Origin: an uncultured Eggerthellaceae bacterium | GTDB taxonomy: Bacteria > Actinomycetota > Coriobacteriia > Coriobacteriales > Eggerthellaceae | Direction: 5' to 3' | DNA: 64,000 nt | Assembly (NCBI GenBank): GCA_910588435.1 | Contig: CAJUPL010000002.1 | Location: 62,001 to 126,000 of the forward strand | Shown: positions 8,671 through 16,453 of the stretch, piece after piece | How positions within the stretch are numbered: position 1 is the first letter of the stretch | How the letters are laid out: each line of letters begins with the position of its first letter | Translations under genes and position numbers: made by a program | Notes under the pieces: model-generated | The model's database searches: none | Seen by the model: the letters and a program-made list of their open reading frames with translations, nothing else | Told to the model about the DNA's origin: nothing

Positions 8671-8698
8671 GCGGGCACGCTGTGCCCGCTCTTTTTAT
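8671..8698 (+). terminator. Intrinsic terminator
   Basis: GCGGGCAC (8671-8678), a 3-base loop and GTGCCCGC (8682-8689), followed by TCTTTTTATT: a textbook rho-independent terminator closing the membrane-protein operon. Confidence 0.85.
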
Positions 8699-8780
8699 TG
8701 CGGCCTTTAACTCATGACCATGCAAGCATGCTCATGAGTAGCGGCCTTGGTGGCCTACCGGCCACCTTGCCAGCAGCCGC

Positions 8781-9149
8781 CCCCCCCAATTGTGGGCGCT
8801 TGTATTGACTCCCCCCCAATTGTGGGCGTCTCCATTGGAGACGCAGCATTGCCCCCTACCATGTGGGCGGCTGCATTGCAGCCGCAGCATTGCGGTGAGC
8901 AATGCGTAACTTGCCCGACAGGGCAAGAACACCCGGATAGGTTATGTGAGTAAGACAAGGTGGCCTGGCGCAAGACACCAATCCGGACAATCTCGGCTCC
9001 AGCCCTCACCTCGCTCACATGCGATGGCTGGCACCCTCGCTAGGCTTCGGACTGGCAGGGAAATATGGTGCTTCGCTTATACCATATTTCCCTTGGTCCT
9101 CAGAAACGCTCGGGTACCAGCCATCGCATGCTTCGCCGCAAGTGAGTAG
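8781..9149 (+). ncRNA. Structured intergenic element, copy A (candidate RNA, unnamed)
   Basis: Copy A of the three-copy element. Two exact 18-base units (8781-8798 and 8811-8828, C7-AATTGTGGGCG) lead into palindromes: GCGTCTCCA/TGGAGACGC (8826-8844) and GCGGCTGCA/TGCAGCCGC (8867-8885). Then come GCATTGC/GCAATGC (8887-8905), the linker GTAAC, CTTGCCC-GACA-GGGCAAG (8910-8927), AACACCCGGAT pairing with ATCCGG near 8980, GGCT/AGCC (8995-9004), and CTCACCTCGC. Here the final stem is greatly enlarged: a 13-bp helix 9019-9031/9117-9129 encloses a perfect 12-bp helix 9058-9069/9081-9092. Copies B and C show the same order with other stem sequences. Confidence 0.6.
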
Positions 9150-9284
9150 GGGAGGCATCGCCGTTTTCGTCGGGACCCCTAACGGGACCCCTCCGAAAAC
9201 TCGGCGGCTCAAGGCTGAACCTGAGGGCCGTCACCTGCCAAACCTGCCCGATCCTTCGGCCTCGCTCCGCTCGGTCCGGCTTAC

Positions 9285-9313
9285 GGGATAGGTGCACATC
9301 GTGCACCTATCCC
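9285..9313 (+). repeat. Perfect 13-bp hairpin
   Basis: GGGATAGGTGCAC, a 3-base loop, and GTGCACCTATCCC. It has no U-run after it and lies 12 bases before the right-hand GCGGCC module, so it looks like part of the structured element rather than a terminator. Confidence 0.7.
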
Positions 9314-9381
9314 GCTTCATTCTCTGCGGCCTTTAACTTTGAACAGCGTTCTCGCTGTTCAAAGTAGCGGCCTTGATGTCA

Positions 9382-9398
9382 TTAACCTTCAGGGTCAT
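9382..9398 (+). promoter_or_regulatory. Operator-like dyad upstream of the his promoter
   Basis: TTAACC-N5-GGTCAT lies 3 bases before the -35 box of the his promoter. The 28 bases 9377-9404 match 36244-36271 at 23 positions, and the same TTGACC-N5-GGTCAA dyad occurs three times between folC and the glycosylase gene at 36436. A shared DNA-binding protein is likely; which one is unknown. Confidence 0.5.
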
Positions 9399-9401
9399 AT
9401 A

Positions 9402-9429
9402 TTGAGTTGGTTCCATTAGGAACTTTAAT
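9402..9429 (+). promoter_or_regulatory. Promoter of the histidine operon
   Basis: TTGAGT (9402-9407), a 16-base spacer and TTTAAT (9424-9429), 60 bases before the hisZG ATG. The spacer contains the inverted repeat GTTCC-ATTA-GGAAC (9410-9423), a good place for a repressor. No T-box or His-rich leader peptide was found in the leader. Confidence 0.6.
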
Positions 9430-9489
9430 ACTCTACTGTGCTAAAGTGATATCATTCCATCCGCATCAGACAGATATGCAAGGAGATAG

Positions 9490-11196
9490 ATGAACCTAGT
9501 AACGCCAACAGGCTTTCGTGACGTGCTGCCAGATGAGGCATCTGAGAGGGAGCGCATCACGCGGGCTGTGCAAGACCTCTTCGCTGCTCACGGCTTCAAG
9601 CCGATAGAGACCCCCACGCTAGAAGCCATGGATGTGGTGAACGCTGGCGCGCATCTGCCAACGTCGCCCTTCAGGTTCTTCGACTCCCAAGGAGACCTCC
9701 TCGCCATGCGCCCAGACGTCACGCTGCAAGTGGCTCGCATGGCATCCACAAGGCTGCAGGCAACAGATGAGCCGCTTCGCCTGAGGTACACGCAGCGCAT
9801 CTTCCGCGAGACGGAGGGTGCTGCGCAGGTGACCCCTCGCGAGATGACGCAGATAGGCGTTGAGGTGCTAGACGGCGCCGCTGAGGACACGGATGCATCG
9901 CTGATCACGCTCATGCTGCAGGCGCTTGGCATCGCGAATGCTGGTAAGGTCACGCTGGCCATGGCAACCGTTGCCCCCTTGCGTGCGCTGCTCGCACGCT
10001 CAGGAGGGACCCAAGCATGGCGGCAAGCGGTGCTCTCTGCATGCCATAGGTCTGACATGGTGGAGCTAGGACGCCTGACAGATCCCAGAACGCTCACGGA
10101 GGCAGGCGGCGTAGGCGTGGCCCCTGCATATGCGCAGGCAGTGTCTGACCTCATGGGCGTCAGAGGTGGCCGGGACGCCATCATGCGCGCGCGGGATATA
10201 GCTGAGCCTTTGGGATGCGCTGAAGGACTTGACGTGCTAGAGAGCGCCTATGACGAGGTATCCGCAAGCTGCTCGGATGCGGACATCTTGGTGGACTTCT
10301 CGGCCGTGAGCTCGTTCGACTACTACACAGGACTCGTCTTCGAAGCCTTCTCCCCGCATCTGGGCTCATCCATAGGCTCTGGTGGCCGCTATGACAACAT
10401 GCTGGCATCCTTTGGCGATGCGCGACAGGCGGCAGGGTTCGCGTTCAGCTTGGAGCAGGCTATGGCCGCAGCTACGGCAAGCGCCGCAGACCCAGCAAGC
10501 GTGGATAGCGCACACACCCCCAATGAGCGTCGCCTTCGCATAGCAGTGCCGAAGGGTGCTCTCAACAAGGACGCCATAGAGAGCCTCTCCGCTGCTGGCC
10601 TTGACGTCACAGGGCTTGATGACCCGGGCCGTCAGCTGGTGATAACCACGGCCGATGCCGAATACATCATCGTGCGTCCATCAGATGCCCCCGCGTTCGT
10701 GGCCGCAGGGGCGGCAGACTGCGGAATCTGCGGGTTGGATTCTCTCCTTGAGTCAGACGCCCAGGTGGTCCAGCTGGCAGACCTCAAGTTCGGAGGATGC
10801 CGCTTCGTGGTGGCGGAGCTTTCGGGCACCTCAGAGGCTGTGGCTGAGCGCTATAGGCGCTTGGGTTCCATCAGGGTTGCAACGAAGTATCCGCGGATCA
10901 CCCTTGCGCATTTCGCGAAGTCAGGGATGCAGGCTGACATCGTGAAGCTGAACGGCAACATTGAGCTTGCCCCGCTCACAGGCTTGGCTGAGCGCATCGT
11001 GGACATCACGGCTACGGGCACCACGCTTCGTGAGAACAACCTTGAGATCGTGGATGAGGTCCTCTCCTCCACAGCGCGCTTCTTCGCGAACCCGTCCAAG
11101 CTCCGCACGGATAGCAGAATAGTAGAATTGTCCGCGCGCCTGACGGCCAACGCCGAAGGTGCGGAATATGACCCGATAGCAGGTGGTACCAGATGA
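9490..11196 (+). CDS. hisZG: Fused ATP phosphoribosyltransferase: HisZ regulatory domain plus HisG catalytic domain
   Basis: Catalyses the first committed step of histidine synthesis, joining ATP and PRPP. Residues 1-330 are a HisZ (histidyl-tRNA-synthetase-like) domain: TPTGFRDVLPDEA near the start, MRPDVTLQVARMAS, LRLRYTQRIFRET and FDYYTGLVFEAFSP. Residues about 347-555 are a short-form HisG: LRIAVPKGALNKDAIESL, AADCGICGLDSL for the usual ADxGIxGxD, and the PRPP loop region IVDITATGTTLRENNL. HisZ and short HisG are normally separate subunits of one hetero-octamer; here one 568-residue chain carries both, so the ratio is fixed. AGGAGA lies 7 bases before the ATG. The stop overlaps the hisD start (ATGA). 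Confidence 0.93.
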   Translation: MNLVTPTGFRDVLPDEASERERITRAVQDLFAAHGFKPIETPTLEAMDVVNAGAHLPTSPFRFFDSQGDLLAMRPDVTLQVARMASTRLQATDEPLRLRYTQRIFRETEGAAQVTPREMTQIGVEVLDGAAEDTDASLITLMLQALGIANAGKVTLAMATVAPLRALLARSGGTQAWRQAVLSACHRSDMVELGRLTDPRTLTEAGGVGVAPAYAQAVSDLMGVRGGRDAIMRARDIAEPLGCAEGLDVLESAYDEVSASCSDADILVDFSAVSSFDYYTGLVFEAFSPHLGSSIGSGGRYDNMLASFGDARQAAGFAFSLEQAMAAATASAADPASVDSAHTPNERRLRIAVPKGALNKDAIESLSAAGLDVTGLDDPGRQLVITTADAEYIIVRPSDAPAFVAAGAADCGICGLDSLLESDAQVVQLADLKFGGCRFVVAELSGTSEAVAERYRRLGSIRVATKYPRITLAHFAKSGMQADIVKLNGNIELAPLTGLAERIVDITATGTTLRENNLEIVDEVLSSTARFFANPSKLRTDSRIVELSARLTANAEGAEYDPIAGGTR

Positions 11197-12584
11197 CTAG
11201 CATCATGAGGCGGATAGACCTGAAGCCCACGGAGCCCTTTCGCAAGGAGCTCATAGACAGGACCGGAGCGTTCGATGCGAACGCGCTCAAAGCGGCAACC
11301 GACATAGTGGCTGACGTGAGGGAGCGCGGCGATGAGGCGCTGCGTGAGCTCACGGCGCGCTTCGACGGCGTGGAGCTTGAGAGCATCAAGCTGCCGAAAG
11401 AGGCCATGGATGCGGCTGTGAGCCAGGTTGACCCAGAGACGATGGACGCCCTTCGCCACGCCGCGCGTCAGATCCGTGACTTCCATGAGCGCCAGGTCAC
11501 CCAGAGTTGGCTCTTCGCTCGTGAGGACGGCGCCATCGTAGGGGCGAAGGTGACCCCGCTTGATTCCGTTGGCATCTACGTGCCGGGCGGCCGTGCGCTC
11601 TATCCGTCAACGGTGCTCATGAACGCCATCCCCGCAAGCGTTGCAGGCGTTCAGCGCATCGCGTGCGTGACACCTCCGCAGAAGGACGGCACCGTGGATG
11701 CCGCTATCCTTGCCGCATGCAAGCTGGCAGGCGTCACTGAGGTGTACACGGTGGGCGGCGCGCAGGCCATCGCTGCGCTTGCGTACGGCACTGAGACCAT
11801 GAGCCCGGTGGACAAGATCACAGGTCCTGGTAACGCCTTCGTGGCAGCGGCCAAGAAGATCGTCTCCGGAGACGTTGGGATAGACATGATCGCAGGCCCG
11901 TCTGAGGTCTGCGTGGTGGCGGATGGCGCGGCTGACCCCTCCCTTGTGGCCATAGACCTCATGGCGCAAGCTGAGCATGACCCGATGGCTGCGTGCTATC
12001 TGATCTGCCTCTCAGACGCATACGCCGATGAGGTGGACGCGCACCTTCAGGAGCACTTGTCCGCATCGCCGCGTGCCGACATCACGCGCGCGTCGCTTGA
12101 GGGGCATGGGCTCCAGGTGATCGTGAACGACATGGAGCAGGCCATCCAATGCGCGAACGTGATAGCCCCTGAGCATCTTGAGATGCACGTTGAGAACGCC
12201 ATGGACTACCTGGGCGCCATCCGCAACGCCGGCGCCATCTTCTTAGGTCCTTGGACGCCAGAGGCTGTGGGTGACTACGTTGCCGGCCCCAACCACACGC
12301 TTCCCACTGGCGGCACGGCCCGCTTCGCAAGCCCGCTCTCGGTAGACGAATTCGTGAAGAAGAGCTCCATCATCCAGTACAGCGCGAAGGCGCTCCTGAA
12401 TGATTCCAAGCCCGTCATGCAGATCGCCATGCACGAAGGGCTCTGGGCGCACGCGCAATCCGTGGCGCTGCGCATGGAGTCCGCCATGGATGCGGCGGGG
12501 AAGGGCTCCGGTGCAGTGCCGGGGGCTGGATGCGCGTCCTCCATGCAGGAACCCCAAGATGGCCAGGTGGCCGCCCGTGAGTAG
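11193..12584 (+). CDS. hisD: Histidinol dehydrogenase
   Basis: Oxidises histidinol to histidine in two NAD-dependent steps, the last reactions of the pathway. The 463-residue product follows the family throughout: [75 protein letters not shown] with the Zn-binding Gln/His, and APEHLEMH with the catalytic Glu-His pair, then [21 protein letters not shown]. The last 35 residues are an Ala/Gly/Gln-rich tail beyond the usual end. It starts within the hisZG stop and its own stop overlaps the hisC GTG. Confidence 0.96.
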   Translation: MTSIMRRIDLKPTEPFRKELIDRTGAFDANALKAATDIVADVRERGDEALRELTARFDGVELESIKLPKEAMDAAVSQVDPETMDALRHAARQIRDFHERQVTQSWLFAREDGAIVGAKVTPLDSVGIYVPGGRALYPSTVLMNAIPASVAGVQRIACVTPPQKDGTVDAAILAACKLAGVTEVYTVGGAQAIAALAYGTETMSPVDKITGPGNAFVAAAKKIVSGDVGIDMIAGPSEVCVVADGAADPSLVAIDLMAQAEHDPMAACYLICLSDAYADEVDAHLQEHLSASPRADITRASLEGHGLQVIVNDMEQAIQCANVIAPEHLEMHVENAMDYLGAIRNAGAIFLGPWTPEAVGDYVAGPNHTLPTGGTARFASPLSVDEFVKKSSIIQYSAKALLNDSKPVMQIAMHEGLWAHAQSVALRMESAMDAAGKGSGAVPGAGCASSMQEPQDGQVAARE

Positions 12585-13671
12585 CGTTCGGAATCCATCG
12601 CTCAAGCTTCAAGGCCTCACCCCTTATGACCCGAAGTACCTGCCCGCTGACTCCTATATGTCTGCGAATGAGAACCCGCAGGATGTGAGCGAGGAGCTGA
12701 GGCGCAAGATAGAGTCCGCCATCCGCGCGGTGCCCCTCAACCGCTACCCGGACCCTTTGGCAACGGAGCTTCGGGAGATGATCGCGGACGCGAACGGGCT
12801 TGAGCGCGATCAGGTGCTGATAGGTAACGGCGGAGATGAGCTCCTGTTCAACACAGCCCTTGCGTGGGGCGGCGTTGGGCGCACGTTCTTGAACATGCCG
12901 CCAACGTTCTCCGTGTATGAGGCGAATGCGCGCCTGACGGATACGGATATCTTGAGCATCCCGCGCATCAAGGAGCGCGACTTCGCCATCGATGAGGAAG
13001 CCGTGCTAGAGGCAGTGTCAGGTCCAGACTCTCAGGTTGACTTCACCATCATCGCGTCTCCGAACAACCCAACCGGGCTTCGCGCTCCGCAAGGGTTCTT
13101 GCTAGAGCTTCTGGATGCAACGGATGCTCTGGTGATGGTGGATGAAGCTTACTTCGAGTTCTCGCGTGAGACCATGCGCCCATACCTTGATTCCCACGAG
13201 AACCTGATCATATTGCGCACGTTCAGCAAGGCATTCTCTCTTGCAGGCGTGCGCTTGGGATACCTCCTTGGCAGCCCTGATGTCATCCGCCAGTACCTGA
13301 AGGTGCGCCAGCCCTATTCGGTGGATGCCGTGAGCCAGGCCATCGGACGCGTGGTGTTCGCGAACAGGGCTGGATTCGAACCAGGGATAGATGCCATCAT
13401 CTCTGAGCGGGATCGCCTGTTCAAAGAGCTTCAGGGCATCAATGGCGTCAAGCCTTACCCAAGCCATGCGAACTGGGTGCTGTTCAGCGTGCCGGAGGCG
13501 GAAGCTGTATGGCAGAGCCTGTATGACCAAGGAGTGCTGGTGCGTGACTTGAGCGGAACGCCTGGACTTGAGGGCATGCTTCGCGTCACGGTGGGATTGC
13601 CTGAGCAGAACGATTCGTTCTTGCATGCGCTCAAGGCGGCATTGGAAGGAGTGCGCGAAGATGGCAGATGA
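12577..13671 (+). CDS. hisC: Histidinol-phosphate aminotransferase
   Basis: PLP enzyme converting imidazole-acetol phosphate and glutamate to histidinol phosphate. The GTG at 12577 gives the start [21 protein letters not shown], typical of HisC, and overlaps the hisD stop by 8 bases; the frame is open much further upstream but that sequence is hisD read in another frame. Visible motifs are ANENPQD near the N-terminus, GNGGDELL, SPNNPTG, VDEAYFEF and TFSKAFSLAGVRLGYL with the PLP lysine at about residue 218. Length 364 is normal. hisB begins inside its last codons. Confidence 0.95.
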   Translation: MSSVRNPSLKLQGLTPYDPKYLPADSYMSANENPQDVSEELRRKIESAIRAVPLNRYPDPLATELREMIADANGLERDQVLIGNGGDELLFNTALAWGGVGRTFLNMPPTFSVYEANARLTDTDILSIPRIKERDFAIDEEAVLEAVSGPDSQVDFTIIASPNNPTGLRAPQGFLLELLDATDALVMVDEAYFEFSRETMRPYLDSHENLIILRTFSKAFSLAGVRLGYLLGSPDVIRQYLKVRQPYSVDAVSQAIGRVVFANRAGFEPGIDAIISERDRLFKELQGINGVKPYPSHANWVLFSVPEAEAVWQSLYDQGVLVRDLSGTPGLEGMLRVTVGLPEQNDSFLHALKAALEGVREDGR

Positions 13672-14257
13672 GCGGATAGGCAGCGTTGCGCGCAAGACGC
13701 GCGAGACTGACATAGAAGTCACGGTGAAGCTTGACGGAGCTGGCATCGCTCACGTGAGCACGGGCGTGCCCTTCTTCGATCATATGCTGGATGGCTTCAC
13801 GCGCCATGCGCTGATAGACCTGGACGTCCGCTGTGCAGGGGACATAGAGGTTGACGCGCATCACAGCGTTGAGGATACTGGCATCGCGCTTGGGAGCGCT
13901 GTTGCCAAGGCGCTGGGAGACAAGCGCGGGATAGAGCGCTTCTCAAGCTGCGCGCTTCCCATGGATGAGGCTCTCATCCTCTGCGCCATGGACATCTCCG
14001 GCCGCGGGCAGGCCTATTGGGATATGGACATCCCGGTGGACGCCATCTCCACGTTCGATACCCAGCTAGCGCGCGAGTTCTTCATCGCGTTCGCTGCGAA
14101 TGCGGGCATCACGCTGCATATGCGCCAGCTTGCGGGCGAGAACGCGCATCACCTGATAGAGGCAGCGTTCAAGGCATGCGGCCGCGCGCTGCGCTACGCC
14201 GTTGCCGTGAACCCGCGGAACGCCGGTGCCATTCCATCAACGAAGGGCGCGCTTTGA
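13661..14257 (+). CDS. hisB: Imidazoleglycerol-phosphate dehydratase
   Basis: Mn-dependent dehydration of imidazoleglycerol phosphate. The ATG at 13661 gives a 198-residue monofunctional HisB starting with the family pattern RKTRETDIEVTVKLDG. The metal ligands are in HHSVEDTGIALG and HHLIEAAFKACGRAL; FFDHMLDGFTRHALIDL is also conserved. The histidinol-phosphatase domain found in enterobacterial HisB is absent, and no hisN or hisK is in the window. The first 11 bases overlap hisC and the TGA overlaps the hisH start as TTGA. Confidence 0.96.
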   Translation: MADERIGSVARKTRETDIEVTVKLDGAGIAHVSTGVPFFDHMLDGFTRHALIDLDVRCAGDIEVDAHHSVEDTGIALGSAVAKALGDKRGIERFSSCALPMDEALILCAMDISGRGQAYWDMDIPVDAISTFDTQLAREFFIAFAANAGITLHMRQLAGENAHHLIEAAFKACGRALRYAVAVNPRNAGAIPSTKGAL

Positions 14258-14886
14258 TCTGCTTGATAGATTACGACAAGGGCAACCTTCGCTCTGTCCA
14301 GCGGGGCCTTGAGGCCGCGGGCGCTGCCGTTGTGGTCAGCCGCGCTCCTGAGGACATAACGCGTGCAAGCGGGCTGGTCTTGCCGGGTGTGGGCGCGTTC
14401 ACAGACGCGATGCGCACGCTTGAGGCAACGGGTCAGGCTGATGCCGTGAGGGACGCCGTTCGCGAAGGCGTGCCTTTCCTTGGCATCTGCTTGGGGATGC
14501 ATCTCATGTTCCAGTTCGGAGAGGAGCATGCAAAGACAGGGGAGCTCACCCCAGGGCTTGGCATCATCCCGGGTGTCGTTCGCAAGATGCCGAAAGAGGA
14601 TTCGCGCGGTGTTGCGCATAAGGTGCCGCATGTGGGCTGGAACACGGTGGATGTGACCGATGATGCTCTCTTCGAAGGCATCCCGTCAGGCACGCACTTC
14701 TATTTCACGCATTCGTTCATGGCGCCTGAGAGCGCATGCACCGTGGGCACTACAACACATTCGGTAACGTTTCCCTCAGCTGTGAGGAGCGGCAACGCCT
14801 ACGGTGTACAGTTCCATCCAGAGAAGAGCTCAGATGCTGGAGCGCTTCTGCTTGAGGATTTCGTTCGCATAGTTGAAAGGGCATGA
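14254..14886 (+). CDS. hisH: Imidazole glycerol phosphate synthase, glutaminase subunit
   Basis: Supplies ammonia from glutamine to HisF. A TTG at 14254 overlapping the hisB stop (TTGA) gives MICLIDYDKGNLRSVQ, the usual HisH N-terminus; the longer upstream frame is antisense-like hisB sequence. Class I amidotransferase triad: Cys at about 79 in GICLGMHLMF, and His/Glu in YGVQFHPEKSS near residue 190. Also HVGWNTV and YFTHSF, both typical. Length 210 is normal. hisA begins 1 base after its stop. Its partner hisF is two genes downstream. Confidence 0.95.
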   Translation: MICLIDYDKGNLRSVQRGLEAAGAAVVVSRAPEDITRASGLVLPGVGAFTDAMRTLEATGQADAVRDAVREGVPFLGICLGMHLMFQFGEEHAKTGELTPGLGIIPGVVRKMPKEDSRGVAHKVPHVGWNTVDVTDDALFEGIPSGTHFYFTHSFMAPESACTVGTTTHSVTFPSAVRSGNAYGVQFHPEKSSDAGALLLEDFVRIVERA

Positions 14887-14887
14887 T

Positions 14888-15682
14888 ATGTACCTGCTTC
14901 CGGCAATAGACATCCTAGATGGGCAGGCCGTGCGCCTTGAGCGCGGTGACTATGAGAAGGTGACCGTCTATCACGATGACCCGGCCCTTCAGGCACAGCT
15001 CTTCGAAGAGGACGGCGCGAAGTGGCTGCATGTGGTGGACCTGGATGGCGCGCGTGGAGGCGCGCAGGGAAACGCTCAAGTGATAGAGCGCATCTTGAAG
15101 ATGACGGACCTGCATGTTGAGGTTGGTGGCGGCCTTCGCACGATGGATGACCTGAGGCGCATGGCTGACCTTGGGGTTGCGCGCATGGTCTTGGGAACCG
15201 CTCTGGTGTCTGACCCTGACTTCGCACAGGAGGCTCTGGAGGAATTCGGGTGCCAGATGCTGGCCTGCGGGATAGATGCGAAGGACGGAGACGTCAAGGT
15301 TGAGGGCTGGGTGCAAGGCGCTGGCATCTCAGCGCTTGAGCTTGCAAACCGCATGAAGGATATGGGATATGCTCATCTGATATATACGGATATTTCGCGT
15401 GACGGCATGCGGACAGGCGTGGCGCCGGCGGCCTATGTTGAGATGGCGCAGGCATTCGGAAACCCAGTGATAGCAAGCGGCGGCATCTCCTCCGTTGCTG
15501 ACATCAAGGAGCTTGCGAAGGTGTCTCAGGCCATAGAAGGCGTGATAGCGGGTCGCGCCATCTATGAGGGCGAATTCACGGTGGCAGACGGCGTTTCTGC
15601 GTGCAAGGGCGCCGACCAGCTGGATGCTGGTCATATGGACGCCCTTGAGGAGCCGCTTCGCCTGGAAGACCTGAAAGGCTAG
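14888..15682 (+). CDS. hisA: Phosphoribosylformimino-5-aminoimidazole carboxamide ribotide isomerase
   Basis: Amadori isomerisation of ProFAR to PRFAR. The ATG at 14888 gives MYLLPAIDILDGQAVRLERGDY, with the first catalytic Asp in AIDILDG; the second is in YTDISRDGM. (beta/alpha)8-barrel phosphate motifs VEVGGGLRTMDDL and VIASGGISSVADI are present. The product has 264 residues; the last 25 (DQLDAGHMDALEEPLRLEDLKG region) extend slightly past most HisA proteins. An alternative ATG at 14873 lies inside hisH. hisF follows after 6 bases. Confidence 0.95.
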   Translation: MYLLPAIDILDGQAVRLERGDYEKVTVYHDDPALQAQLFEEDGAKWLHVVDLDGARGGAQGNAQVIERILKMTDLHVEVGGGLRTMDDLRRMADLGVARMVLGTALVSDPDFAQEALEEFGCQMLACGIDAKDGDVKVEGWVQGAGISALELANRMKDMGYAHLIYTDISRDGMRTGVAPAAYVEMAQAFGNPVIASGGISSVADIKELAKVSQAIEGVIAGRAIYEGEFTVADGVSACKGADQLDAGHMDALEEPLRLEDLKG

Positions 15683-15688
15683 GCAACA

Positions 15689-16453
15689 GTGCTGGCTAAG
15701 CGCGTCATCCCTTGCATGGACGTGAAGGACGGCCGTGTGGTCAAGGGCGTCAACTTCGTAGGCTTGCGCGATGCGGGAGACCCGATAGAGCTTGCGCGCC
15801 GCTATGATGAGGAGCGGGCAGACGAGGTCATCTTCTTGGATATCACAGCCACCTCAGATGACCGTGCAACAACCGTTGAGCTTGCTAGCCATGCGTCAGA
15901 AGAGCTGCATCTGCCATACACGGTGGGCGGCGGTTTCAGGAGCGTGGAGGACATCCGCAAGATGATCGCGGCTGGGGCTGACAAGGTGTCGGTGAACTCG
16001 GCTGCTGTGGCAGACCCAACGCTCATCACTAAAGCGGCGCACGCATTCGGCACGCAGGCCATCATCGTGGCCGTGGATGCTAAGCGCGTGGCCGGCGGCG
16101 CAGACAAGTGGGAGGTCTACGTTGCTGGCGGCAGGCGCGCCACCGGAATAGACGCCGTTCAGTGGGCACAAGAGGCGGCGAAGCGGGGAGCGGGTGAGAT
16201 CCTGCTCACCAGCATGGATAGAGACGGCTCCCGTGAAGGGTTCGACTGTGCGCTCACCAGGGCTGTTGCTCGTGCTGTTGACATCCCGGTCATAGCAAGT
16301 GGCGGCGTTGGCAAGCTGGAGCACTTCGCGGAGGGCATCTTGGAAGGGGAGGCGGATGCCGTCCTTGCGGCAAGCGTCTTCCACTTCGGAGAGCTCTCCA
16401 TCCGCCAGGTGAAAGAGGACATGGCAGCCCACGGCATACCGATCAGGATGTGA
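15689..16453 (+). CDS. hisF: Imidazole glycerol phosphate synthase, cyclase subunit
   Basis: Cyclises PRFAR with ammonia from HisH, giving imidazoleglycerol phosphate and AICAR. The GTG start gives [20 protein letters not shown], with catalytic Asp11. The second Asp is in [26 protein letters not shown] and [12 protein letters not shown] are the phosphate-binding loops. Length 254 is normal. It is the paralogue of hisA and shares its barrel. The hisI start overlaps its stop (GTGA). Confidence 0.96.
   Translation: MLAKRVIPCMDVKDGRVVKGVNFVGLRDAGDPIELARRYDEERADEVIFLDITATSDDRATTVELASHASEELHLPYTVGGGFRSVEDIRKMIAAGADKVSVNSAAVADPTLITKAAHAFGTQAIIVAVDAKRVAGGADKWEVYVAGGRRATGIDAVQWAQEAAKRGAGEILLTSMDRDGSREGFDCALTRAVARAVDIPVIASGGVGKLEHFAEGILEGEADAVLAASVFHFGELSIRQVKEDMAAHGIPIRM

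Larger units (their letters stand above)
8700..9375 (+). repeat. 676-base gene-free element bounded by matching GCGGCC hairpin modules
   Basis: No gene could be supported in the gap between 8549 and 9489. Its larger part is bracketed by two copies of one module: GCGGCCTTTAA, then a hairpin, then TAGCGGCCTTG. In the left copy (8700-8749) the stem is CTCATGA/TCATGAG with an inner CATGC/GCATG; in the right copy (9326-9375) it is ACTTTGAACAGCG/CGCTGTTCAAAGT. The flanks match but the stems are unrelated in sequence. Between them lie GGTGGCC/GGCCACC (8749-8766), the shared structured core (8781-9149), a tandem CGGGACCCCT repeat (9171-9192) and a perfect 13-bp hairpin at 9285-9313. Strong codon bias is absent and no start with a ribosome binding site was seen. 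Confidence 0.6.

Noticed and set aside
8747..9306. Several open frames on both strands in the gap before hisZG
   Set aside because: They run through palindromes and hairpins shared with other intergenic loci, have no ribosome binding site, and their translations are rich in His, Arg and Pro without the codon pattern of real genes here.
8700..9375. GCGGCCTTTAAC...GCGGCC modules as integron attC sites
   Set aside because: They lack the paired RYYYAAC and GTTRRRY boxes of attC, and no integrase or gene cassette is nearby.
11183..11196. GGTGGTACC resembling the T-box sequence, also near 16635
   Set aside because: Both lie inside coding sequence (end of hisZG and the HKGGTSGN motif of hisI) and lack the other T-box elements.
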